Below, piece by piece: positions 1-5,241 of a stretch of 5,241 nucleotides of DNA. Numbering within the stretch: the stretch's first letter is position 1; each line of letters starts with the position of its first letter. The stretch lies in the NCBI GenBank assembly GCA_027623845.1, contig JAQBUJ010000281.1:1-5241 (forward strand), read 5' to 3'. The stretch is from Pseudomonadota bacterium. Lineage in GTDB: Bacteria > Pseudomonadota > Alphaproteobacteria > Thalassobaculales > Thalassobaculaceae. The notes beneath the pieces were generated by a model. It was not told the DNA's origin. It worked only from the letters and a program-made list of their open reading frames with translations, and ran no database searches. The translations under genes were made by a program, and so were the position numbers.

Positions 1-674
1 CGCGGCGGCGGATCGAAAGGGTAAGGCTCGGCAAGCTCTAGCGTTTCGTCGTCGTCGTCATCCGCCGCGCGTGAGCGCATCCAGGGGGCGGTCTCGTCGA
101 GATCATCATCATCGCGCTCAAGGCTCAACCCCGTATCGGAACGGCCCGGGTCATCCAAAGGGTCATCCAAATACTCCTGGGGCGGCGCCTCGTCCTCGCC
201 GTCCTGGCCCGCTGCGGTGGGATCATCGTCCAGGTCGCTGGCTTCGCCTTGCGATGCCCGGGCCTCCTGATCGGCCATATCGTCATTGGCTATATCGTCA
301 CTGGTCCCGTCGTCATTGGTCACGTCGTCATCATACGGGTCGTCAGCCGGAGCATGACGCTCTTCCATCTGCGCCATACCGTCGGGATCGGTGTCATCGG
401 CCGCCCCGGCAAAGGGCATTCCCGCTTCGTCAGGCTCTTCCGATATGCCCAGATCGATGCTCGACTGGTCGATATAAAACAGCTGCTCGTAGGCCCAGCT
501 TTGCGATGGCTCGTCAAAATTAGCGCCGACGAGTCGGATTGCCGCATCGGGTGGAGAAGCCAGGTGATCGGCGAGCCCGCTGGTCAGCGCGGCAACCGAA
601 TCCGATTGCTCCACGGTTTCCCAAGCCGACCCGGCATTAAGCTGCAGATAGTAATATTCGAACCGTTTGGCCAT
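1..674 (-). CDS. Highly acidic protein of unknown function (C-terminus beyond window)
   Basis: An open frame runs without a stop from an ATG at 674 to the left edge, giving 224 visible residues; the C-terminus lies outside the window. I do not recognise the family. Residues 1-70 look like a small folded domain: it opens MAKRFEYYYLQL and contains the aromatic stretch SWAYEQLFYIDQ (59-70). From about residue 78 the chain becomes very rich in Asp and Glu and looks disordered. It has a five-residue acidic repeat (118-132), a doubled LDDP (169-176) and runs of four and five Asp (188-191, 205-209). No signal peptide or membrane segment is visible. The start lies 18 bases after the stop of the GGDEF-EAL gene, with a weak AGG about 8 bases upstream, so cotranscription with that gene is likely. 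The opposite-strand frames here look like shadows: their Arg/His/Pro-rich translations are what antisense of Asp-rich codons gives. Existence of the gene is fairly sure; function is unknown. Confidence 0.8.
   Translation of the reverse strand, partial: MAKRFEYYYLQLNAGSAWETVEQSDSVAALTSGLADHLASPPDAAIRLVGANFDEPSQSWAYEQLFYIDQSSIDLGISEEPDEAGMPFAGAADDTDPDGMAQMEERHAPADDPYDDDVTNDDGTSDDIANDDMADQEARASQGEASDLDDDPTAAGQDGEDEAPPQEYLDDPLDDPGRSDTGLSLERDDDDLDETAPWMRSRAADDDDDETLELAEPYPFDPPP
147..170 (-). repeat. 12-bp tandem duplication encoding LDDP twice
   Basis: Two adjacent 12-base units, TTGGATGACCCT and TTGGATGACCCG, differ only at the last base and encode LDDPLDDP (residues 169-176) in the acidic protein. 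The in-frame duplication supports this minus-strand frame as the coding one. Confidence 0.6.
279..323 (-). repeat. Three degenerate 15-bp coding repeats, acidic pentapeptides
   Basis: Within the acidic protein, residues 118-132 read VTNDD, GTSDD, IANDD, followed by a weaker MADQE. Each unit is 15 bases with shared GAC/GAT Asp codons at the end. This looks like in-frame duplication inside a low-complexity acidic linker. Function is unknown. Confidence 0.6.
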
Positions 675-692
675 GCGTGTACCTGATGGGTT

Positions 693-3179
693 CTACCAGC
701 GTCGGTCTTCGTGGATCAAACGCGTCGCGTTCTCCACATCGACCGGTCGCGAAAAATAATACCCCTGAGCGAATTGACAACCCAGGGCGCGAAGTTGGGC
801 ATGCTGTTCCGGGGTTTCAACGCCTTCGGCGATCACGTCAAGGCGAAGGTTTCGGGCCAGGATGGTGATGGTGCGGACGATTTCCAGGTTTTGATAGTTC
901 TGGCTCATATCGTTGATAAACGATCTATCGATCTTCAAGGTATCAATCGGAAAAGTGTGCAGGTAGCTGAGCGAGGAATACCCGGTCCCAAAGTCATCGA
1001 CGCAGACCTTGATGTCGAGCTCCTTCAATTGTTTCAACATCGCGACCGACCGTTGGGCATTCTCCATAAGAGCGCTTTCGGTGATCTCAAGCTTGAGCGA
1101 TGAAGGGTCCAGCCCGGAACCGTGCACGCTGTCCATGATGCCCTTGACCAGATCCGCGCGCATGAACTGACGGCTAGAGAGGTTCACGCTGATCTCAAGC
1201 TGATTATCGGTCGGACGGCCTTCGTTCCACAGCAGCGTCTGCCCGCAAGCCTGGCGTAGAACCCATTGTCCAAGCGTGTCGATGAGGCCGGTTTCCTCGG
1301 CCAAGGGAATGAATTCAGCCGGCGAGACCGCGCCAAGCTCGGCGTGGTTCCAGCGCAGCAGCGCCTCGAAACCTCGTATTTTGCCGTTGCTCAGCGAAAC
1401 GATGGGTTGGTAATGCAGGCTCATCTCGTCGCGTTCAAGCGCCCGACGTAAATCGGTATCAAGATCGATCGGCGTTACCGGTGATTTGCGGAAGTTTGAA
1501 CAAAACACCACGCTTTGCGCCTTGCCGTACTCCTTGGCTCGGTACATCGCCAGTTCGGAATCGCGCAAAATGTCTTCGGGCCGGCGGTAATCGCTGTCGG
1601 AATGCGCGATGCCCATGGACGCGGTGGTGAACACTTCCTTGCCACTCAGAGTAAAGGGGCTGGCGAGCGATTCTTGCAGCGCGTCAGAGATGCTTATCGC
1701 ATCTCCGGCGGTTGGGATGTCTTCCATCAAAATGGCAAACTCGTCACCACCGAGGCGGGCAACCGTATCGCCGAATTTCAAGCTTTGCTCGATCCGTCGA
1801 GACGTTGCGATGATCATCTCGTCGCCATGCACATGACCAAGGCTCTCGTTGACCAGCTTAAATCGGTCGAGGTCAAGATAGATCACCGCGAACTTGGTGG
1901 CGGGATCGCGCTGTCGACGAGCCAGGGATTGATGAACACGTTCCAGGAACAAGGTGCGATTGGCCAGACCAGTCAGGGTGTCGTGTAACGCGTCATGAAT
2001 GGCCTGTTGCTCGGAAAGCTTGCGATCGGTGATATCGGTTTGTGAGCCGGCAATTCTATGGGCCGTGCCTTCGCTGCCGCGCACCGCCAGCCCACGCACC
2101 AGTATCCAGCGATAGGCATCGTCGACATGGCGCATCCGGTGTTCGATCTCAAAATGCGGGACCGCCCCGGCGAGATGCGCATCAAGCATCGCCTTGACCC
2201 GATCCACGTCGTCTTTGTGTACCCGGTCGAACCACTCATCCAGCGTATCGCCGACCTCGTCGTCGCCCAGGCCGAGCATTTCCTTCCAGCGATGTGAATA
2301 GAAGATTCGCCCGGTCCTGAGATCCCAATCCCACAACCCATCATTGGAGCCGGCGGCGGCAAGGGCATAGCGTTCCTCGCTCTCGCTCAGCCGTCGCGCA
2401 GCATGGCGCGTATCGGTCACGTCGCTATAGGTGGCGACGGATCCACCGCCGCTTAGCGATCGGATGCGAATCTCAAGAATCGCGCCGGAAGAGGTTTCGC
2501 GATCATATTTTTTCGGTCCGGGGCCGAGTGTCTGGATCAGAACTTTTTGCGTCGTTTCATCGACGTCGGCGTCGCCCAGATCGCCGCGTCTGGCCATGAA
2601 ATTCACAATGTCGCGAATAGGCGTTCCGACCTGGGCGAAACGATGGGGAAGGTCCAGAAGGTCGAAATAAAGCTGGTTCCAGGTGATCAATCGTTGGTCG
2701 GCGTCAACCGCGACGAGGCCCTGGGGTATGTTTTCCAATGTGCCGCGTAGCAAAGCATTGCGCTGCTCCGCGCCGTTACGCCCCTGCATCAGGGACGTCA
2801 CGTCGCTCAGGAAGACGACGGTGCAGCTTGCCTTGGTGCGCGATGTGCGACGCTGAATCCAGTTGCCGCCGGGATGCCGCTCCTCGATCGGTCCCGCCGG
2901 CTCAGCGTGATGCGCGCGGCGGATTTCGGACCAGGCGTCGACATCCTCGATCAGCCTCGCCTCATGTCGCCACTGGGCTTCCGCCGCCAGGGTCGCCTCG
3001 AAGGAAGCGCCGAGCCTGAACGCGTCGGCGATGGGCGCATGCAGGTTGAGATAGGATTGGTTCACGCTGATCAGCTGATCTGCCGCATCATAGATGCAGA
3101 AAGCTTCATCCACGGAATCCAGCGCGTGCTCGACCATCCGCTCCGGGGCATCGATCCCGGAGCTGGCCTCGGCAGTCAT
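693..3179 (-). CDS. PAS-PAS-PAS-GGDEF-EAL dual-domain cyclic-di-GMP protein
   Basis: An 828-residue, probably cytoplasmic c-di-GMP signalling protein with no visible membrane segment. Domains in order: PAS at about 14-132, PAS at 141-260 (starts TLENIPQGLVAVDAD), and a PAS_3-like domain at 263-387 (DGLWDWDLRTG; ends in the PAC-type GSQTDITDRK). GGDEF follows at about 396-560 and EAL at 570-820. The cyclase side has D436 (YLDLDRFK), N444, D453 and an intact GGDEF at 477-481. The inhibitory-site RxxD is KxxD here (K468-D471), and the usual ND of the INDxxGH region is NE (444-445). The EAL side has EALLRW (E605), N666, EITES (E698), DDFGTGYSS (D728, D729), K749, EGVET (E785) and Q805, the full known catalytic set. 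Phosphodiesterase activity is therefore likely; cyclase activity is possible, or GGDEF may serve as a GTP sensor. The PAS domains probably sense an input, but no heme or flavin ligand can be named. The ATG at 3179 has only a weak GGCGACGG upstream, so the exact start is less sure than the gene. It lies 134 bases after the glycosylase gene and 18 bases before the acidic-protein gene. Confidence 0.96.
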   Translation of the reverse strand: MTAEASSGIDAPERMVEHALDSVDEAFCIYDAADQLISVNQSYLNLHAPIADAFRLGASFEATLAAEAQWRHEARLIEDVDAWSEIRRAHHAEPAGPIEERHPGGNWIQRRTSRTKASCTVVFLSDVTSLMQGRNGAEQRNALLRGTLENIPQGLVAVDADQRLITWNQLYFDLLDLPHRFAQVGTPIRDIVNFMARRGDLGDADVDETTQKVLIQTLGPGPKKYDRETSSGAILEIRIRSLSGGGSVATYSDVTDTRHAARRLSESEERYALAAAGSNDGLWDWDLRTGRIFYSHRWKEMLGLGDDEVGDTLDEWFDRVHKDDVDRVKAMLDAHLAGAVPHFEIEHRMRHVDDAYRWILVRGLAVRGSEGTAHRIAGSQTDITDRKLSEQQAIHDALHDTLTGLANRTLFLERVHQSLARRQRDPATKFAVIYLDLDRFKLVNESLGHVHGDEMIIATSRRIEQSLKFGDTVARLGGDEFAILMEDIPTAGDAISISDALQESLASPFTLSGKEVFTTASMGIAHSDSDYRRPEDILRDSELAMYRAKEYGKAQSVVFCSNFRKSPVTPIDLDTDLRRALERDEMSLHYQPIVSLSNGKIRGFEALLRWNHAELGAVSPAEFIPLAEETGLIDTLGQWVLRQACGQTLLWNEGRPTDNQLEISVNLSSRQFMRADLVKGIMDSVHGSGLDPSSLKLEITESALMENAQRSVAMLKQLKELDIKVCVDDFGTGYSSLSYLHTFPIDTLKIDRSFINDMSQNYQNLEIVRTITILARNLRLDVIAEGVETPEQHAQLRALGCQFAQGYYFSRPVDVENATRLIHEDRRW

Positions 3180-3276
3180 GACCGTCGCCAGGGATAGCAG
3201 GTGGTCGGTGCTAGCCGGCCGACAATCATCGGGTCGTTTTGATCGGACCTCACGGCAGGGGAAACTCCGATAGGCG

Positions 3277-3292
3277 AAAACCCACCAAGGGT
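3277..3292 (-). terminator. Weak candidate intrinsic terminator after the glycosylase gene
   Basis: Read on the minus strand, ACCC-TTGGT-GGGT is followed at once by TTT (TTTT counting the last stem base), starting about 21 bases past the glycosylase stop. The stem is only four pairs and the T-run is short, so at best it would attenuate transcription into the c-di-GMP gene. Confidence 0.22.
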
Positions 3293-3313
3293 ATCAGTCC
3301 GGCGGCGCGTTTG

Positions 3314-3967
3314 TCACTGAAATCCGACGACTTTGTCGGTGCTGCCACCCTTGACCACATCTCGATAATAGCGCCACAGCAAATGCGCCGCGACGCTGCG
3401 CCATGGCCGCCAGGGCGCGGCGATATCGTCCAGTTCCGCCGGGTTGGGGCGCCGGGAAAGCCCCTTTACCATCCGCGTGGCCTCTTGCAGGGCGATGTCG
3501 CCGGCCGGCCATATGTCGGCTCGGCCGAGGCAGAACATCAGGTAAATCTCGCCGCTCCAGCGGCCAAAGCCCAATAGATTGGTCAAGGCGCTCATCGCGT
3601 CATCGTCACCCATGGCGGTTAGCAGGGACGGCTGAAAGGCGCCGGAGGCGACGTTCTCGGCCAGCGACAGAGTGTAGCGGACCTTCGGTCGGCTGAAGCC
3701 AATCTCGCGCAGCCGTTCCGGTCCCAGGCGAAGTACCGCCTCGGCGGTGACCGGGCCGGCATCGCCCAGTCTTTGCCAAATCGCCGCCGCCGATTGCAGG
3801 GAAACCTGCTGCGAGATGATGATGTTGACCAGGGCGGCGAAGCCGGGCGCACGGCGGCGTTGCTCGGGCACCCCGACCCGCTCTATCGCCCTTGCCATGT
3901 CCGGGTCGGCCCGCCGGATATGCGACAGGCCGCCGGCAATATCGAGATCAGCTGGTCCGTCAGGCAT
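3314..3967 (-). CDS. AlkA-type DNA-3-methyladenine glycosylase II (HhH-GPD family)
   Basis: A 217-residue base-excision repair enzyme expected to cut the N-glycosidic bond of alkylated bases such as 3-methyladenine. Visible family marks: the helical NIIISQQVSLQSAA (48-61), the second helical part with GFSRPKVRYTLSLA (90-103), the helix-hairpin-helix LLGFGRWSGE (131-140), and the catalytic-Asp segment DIWPAGDIALQ, with D157 the expected catalytic aspartate. The hairpin has W137 where bifunctional Nth/OGG relatives carry the Schiff-base lysine, so a monofunctional glycosylase is expected. It is shorter than E. coli AlkA (about 280 residues) because the N-terminal domain is absent, as in many short bacterial AlkA forms. 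The ATG overlaps the upstream deacetylase stop in ATGCCTGA, with GAGG and GGGG just upstream inside that gene, which suggests translational coupling. No Ada-type regulator or other repair gene is seen beside it. Confidence 0.92.
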   Translation of the reverse strand: MPDGPADLDIAGGLSHIRRADPDMARAIERVGVPEQRRRAPGFAALVNIIISQQVSLQSAAAIWQRLGDAGPVTAEAVLRLGPERLREIGFSRPKVRYTLSLAENVASGAFQPSLLTAMGDDDAMSALTNLLGFGRWSGEIYLMFCLGRADIWPAGDIALQEATRMVKGLSRRPNPAELDDIAAPWRPWRSVAAHLLWRYYRDVVKGGSTDKVVGFQ

Positions 3968-4808
3968 CCCCGGCCTCGCCGTTGAGGCGTCCGGCGGCCT
4001 CGACCGCGGCTTCCTCCATGGTCAAGAACCTGGCGCCGCCGTTCTTCAGGTGGCGGATCAATCGGTCCATGACCTTCATCCGATGGCCGCGTCCCGAAAC
4101 GAAGGGATGGAAGGTATAGGTGATCACCCCCCAATCCAGGATCTCGGTCATGTAGTCATAATCCTCGGTCCAGTTGGCCAAGGCATCGGCGCCGGGCCGC
4201 AAGCCCGGCAGTATTCCAGCCGGGCCGATCAGGTATTCAAAATAAGGAAAATCATCCAGGCTCCAGCTGACCGGTATTTCAAGCATCCCACTGGTCGGGC
4301 CAAAGCGGGCCGGCTCCAACAGCGTCACTTCGTCACCCGTGCGGGCGTAGTAGGGCAGGTAGTCATGCCCCATCAAGCTGCTGTCATAGACGAAACCATT
4401 ATCGATCAGCAGATCAAGGGTATGGGGGCTGAGATCCCAGGACGGCGAGCGATAGCCCCGGGCCTTGCGTCCGCTGATCTTTTCGATCTGCTCATTGGCG
4501 CGGTGCAGTTCCGCCTCTTCCTCCTCGCGCGACAGATCGGATGGCTTGCGGTGGGTCCACCCATGATGGCCGATTTCGTGGCCCTCGCCGGCGACGCGCT
4601 TGCAGATTTCCGGGAAGCTTTCCAGCGTGTGACCGGGGATGAAGAAGGTGGCCTTGATGTCGTAACGCGCCAGAAGGTCCAGGATACGCTCGGTTCCAAC
4701 CACCCCGAACTCGCCGCGCGATAGCGGTGTCGGCGTCGTCATGCCACGGGCGATCCATAGGGACAGGGCGTCGAAGTCATAGGTCAGGCAGGCGATATGT
4801 TGGGGCAT
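3960..4808 (-). CDS. NodB-fold polysaccharide deacetylase family hydrolase (HpPgdA/PuuE-like)
   Basis: A 282-residue metal-dependent amide hydrolase. NodB motifs counted from the chosen start: TYDFDA with D11 (expected catalytic base) and D13 (metal), HHGWTH with H82 and H86 (metal), YRSPSWD (R120, W124) and TFHPF with H234 (expected catalytic acid). Spacing and length match the subfamily of Helicobacter pylori PgdA, allantoinase PuuE and the cyclic imidase described from Pseudomonas putida, which do not need secretion. No signal peptide is present, so a cytoplasmic small-molecule substrate (cyclic imide, ureide or similar) seems likelier than an extracellular glycan. The frame could begin at 4880, but the ATG at 4808 is preferred: AAGAGGAA sits 7 bases upstream, the conserved core begins within ten residues, and the extra 24 residues look non-conserved. 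It is the first gene of the minus-strand cluster, overlaps the glycosylase by 8 bases, and is divergent from an amidase. Family assignment is sure; the substrate is not. Confidence 0.93.
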   Translation of the reverse strand: MPQHIACLTYDFDALSLWIARGMTTPTPLSRGEFGVVGTERILDLLARYDIKATFFIPGHTLESFPEICKRVAGEGHEIGHHGWTHRKPSDLSREEEEAELHRANEQIEKISGRKARGYRSPSWDLSPHTLDLLIDNGFVYDSSLMGHDYLPYYARTGDEVTLLEPARFGPTSGMLEIPVSWSLDDFPYFEYLIGPAGILPGLRPGADALANWTEDYDYMTEILDWGVITYTFHPFVSGRGHRMKVMDRLIRHLKNGGARFLTMEEAAVEAAGRLNGEAGDA

Positions 4809-4815
4809 GATCGGG

Positions 4816-4823
4816 TTCCTCTT
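4816..4823 (-). promoter_or_regulatory. Ribosome binding site of the deacetylase gene
   Basis: AAGAGGAA on the minus strand ends 7 bases before the ATG at 4808. It is the best Shine-Dalgarno match near this gene and decides for the 4808 start over the in-frame ATG at 4880. Confidence 0.75.
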
Positions 4824-4835
4824 GGGCGGTCCTAG

Positions 4836-4879
4836 TGTTCCATGACCGCTACGATACGGTCGTTGCATGGTGCGGAACA
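4836..4879. promoter_or_regulatory. Nested inverted repeat in the divergent spacer, candidate operator
   Basis: Outer arms TGTTCC (4836-4841) and GGAACA (4874-4879) enclose CCATG/CATGG (4840-4844, 4866-4870) and GACCG/CGGTC (4844-4848, 4857-4861), with an 8-base centre. The symmetry is imperfect: the right side carries extra bases. Reading toward the deacetylase, a weak -35-like TTGTTC (4880-4875) and -10-like TATCGT (4856-4851) lie 18 bases apart across it, so it may overlap that promoter. The promoter call is speculative; the arms are directly visible. Confidence 0.4.
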
Positions 4880-4890
4880 ATGCCGCAATC

Positions 4891-5028
4891 TCACGCGTTC
4901 AAGAGCAGGTGGCTCACGCGCTCAAGATCGGGTGGCTCACGCGCTCAAGATCGGGTGGCTCACGCGCTCAAGATCGGGTGGCTCACGCGTTCAAGAGCAG
5001 ATGGTTCACGCGCTCAACAACCAGGCGC
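4891..5028. repeat. Six tandem copies of a 23-bp unit between divergent genes
   Basis: Copies start at 4891, 4914, 4937, 4960, 4983 and 5006, exactly 23 bases apart. Copies 2-4 are identical. Copy 1 differs from them at 3 positions; copy 5 has the same three changes plus two more; copy 6 matches at 17 of 23. All six keep the core TCACGCGYTCAA, and the rest of the unit reads GATCGGGTGGC in the middle copies. The array ends only 17 bases before the amidase start. Since 23 is not a multiple of 3 and the frames through it look meaningless, it is probably not coding. It may be a multi-site operator or a simple slippage-prone minisatellite. Confidence 0.93.
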
Positions 5029-5030
5029 GC

Positions 5031-5037
5031 AGGGGAG
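5031..5037 (+). promoter_or_regulatory. Ribosome binding site of the amidase gene
   Basis: AGGGGAG lies 8 bases before the ATG at 5046 and directly follows the tandem repeat array, so the array sits in the promoter or 5' leader of the amidase gene. Confidence 0.75.
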
Positions 5038-5045
5038 ACGTACAG

Positions 5046-5241
5046 ATGACCGAAGCTTATGAACTTTCCGCCGTCGAGGCCGCGCGGCGGATCAAGGCCG
5101 GCGACTTGACCGCCGAAGCGCTGATGCGCTCCTGTCTGGATCGGGTGGCGACGCGGGATGACACGGTACGGGCTTGGGCGCATCTCGATCCGGGTCAGGC
5201 GATCGCCGGCGCCAAGGCCGCTGATGCCGCTGGTAATCCCG
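5046..5241 (+). CDS. Amidase-signature family enzyme, N-terminal part only
   Basis: Sixty-five residues are visible before the window ends; the catalytic Lys-Ser-Ser residues would lie beyond the edge. The N-terminus reads MTEAYELSAVEAARRIKAGD, then LTAEALMRSCLDRVATRDD and VRAWAHLDP. This is the typical opening of amidase-signature enzymes (GatA, AtzF and related amidases): a helical 'LSAxEAxRxIxxGxLTAExL' stretch, then the pattern 'CLxRI...VRAWxHLDP'. These enzymes hydrolyse amides to acid and ammonia. A good Shine-Dalgarno site supports the start. It is divergent from the deacetylase-family gene, with 237 bases between. The AWAHLDP form resembles stand-alone amidases more than the tRNA amidotransferase subunit GatA, and no gatB/gatC is seen. 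Truncation is due to the window edge only. Confidence 0.85.
   Translation, partial: MTEAYELSAVEAARRIKAGDLTAEALMRSCLDRVATRDDTVRAWAHLDPGQAIAGAKAADAAGNP

Noticed and set aside
71..686. Two overlapping plus-strand frames of about 150 codons at the left edge
   Set aside because: Their Arg/His/Pro-rich or Ile/Val-rich translations are antisense products of the Asp-rich minus-strand gene, which itself stays open across the whole stretch with in-frame repeats and a sensible start.
3241..3300. Possible riboswitch in the spacer (bits resembling c-di-GMP-I or TPP aptamer loops)
   Set aside because: Only short stretches match. The c-di-GMP-I-like bits are on the plus strand, facing no plus-strand gene, and the TPP-like CTGATACCCTT lacks the other conserved loops.
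3747..4724. A 325-codon plus-strand open frame antisense to the deacetylase and glycosylase
   Set aside because: It covers two well-supported minus-strand genes with complete family motifs, shows no recognisable domain, and is the sort of long antisense frame high-GC codon use produces.
4891..5028. CRISPR array
   Set aside because: The units are contiguous with no unique spacers, the period is 23 bases and no cas gene is near.
4891..5028. Sigma-54 promoter elements within the repeats (TGGC near GCTC)
   Set aside because: The GG and GC pairs do not fall at the required -24/-12 spacing and the bases around them do not match the consensus.
4835..5062. A 75-codon plus-strand frame running through the 23-bp repeats
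   Set aside because: The 23-base period rotates the reading frame between copies, so the protein is a scrambled repeat; it overlaps the amidase start out of frame and has no convincing ribosome binding site.

Overview
The window is high-GC, densely coded bacterial chromosome. Protein style (a PAS-PAS-PAS-GGDEF-EAL regulator, a short AlkA-type glycosylase, an HpPgdA/PuuE-like NodB-fold deacetylase and an amidase-signature enzyme) suggests a free-living alphaproteobacterium, possibly of the Rhodospirillales. That placement is inferred from composition and protein similarity remembered from the families; there is no rRNA or marker gene here.

Layout: four genes lie on the minus strand and read right to left. 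The first is a NodB-fold deacetylase/cyclic-amide hydrolase (4808-3960). An AlkA-like DNA glycosylase (3967-3314) follows with an 8-base overlap. After a 134-base gap comes an 828-residue dual GGDEF-EAL c-di-GMP protein (3179-693). After only 18 more bases comes a very acidic protein of unknown function (674-1) that runs off the left edge. At the right edge a divergent plus-strand amidase begins (5046) and runs off the window. The 237-base divergent intergenic region (4809-5045) carries a nested inverted repeat and six tandem copies of a 23-bp unit.

How the genes may work together: the deacetylase-family enzyme and the divergent amidase could share control from the repeat-rich spacer and act in sequence on a cyclic imide or amide (ring opening, then half-amide hydrolysis). 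This is a hypothesis. The glycosylase is probably translationally coupled to the deacetylase but does an unrelated job, alkylated-base removal. The c-di-GMP protein has a complete set of phosphodiesterase residues and an intact GGDEF motif with a degenerate inhibitory site. The acidic protein is close enough downstream to be cotranscribed with it.

I saw no tRNA, rRNA, CRISPR array, transposon or phage gene. The most unusual items are the 23-bp tandem array in the divergent promoter region and the uncharacterised acidic protein next to the c-di-GMP gene.
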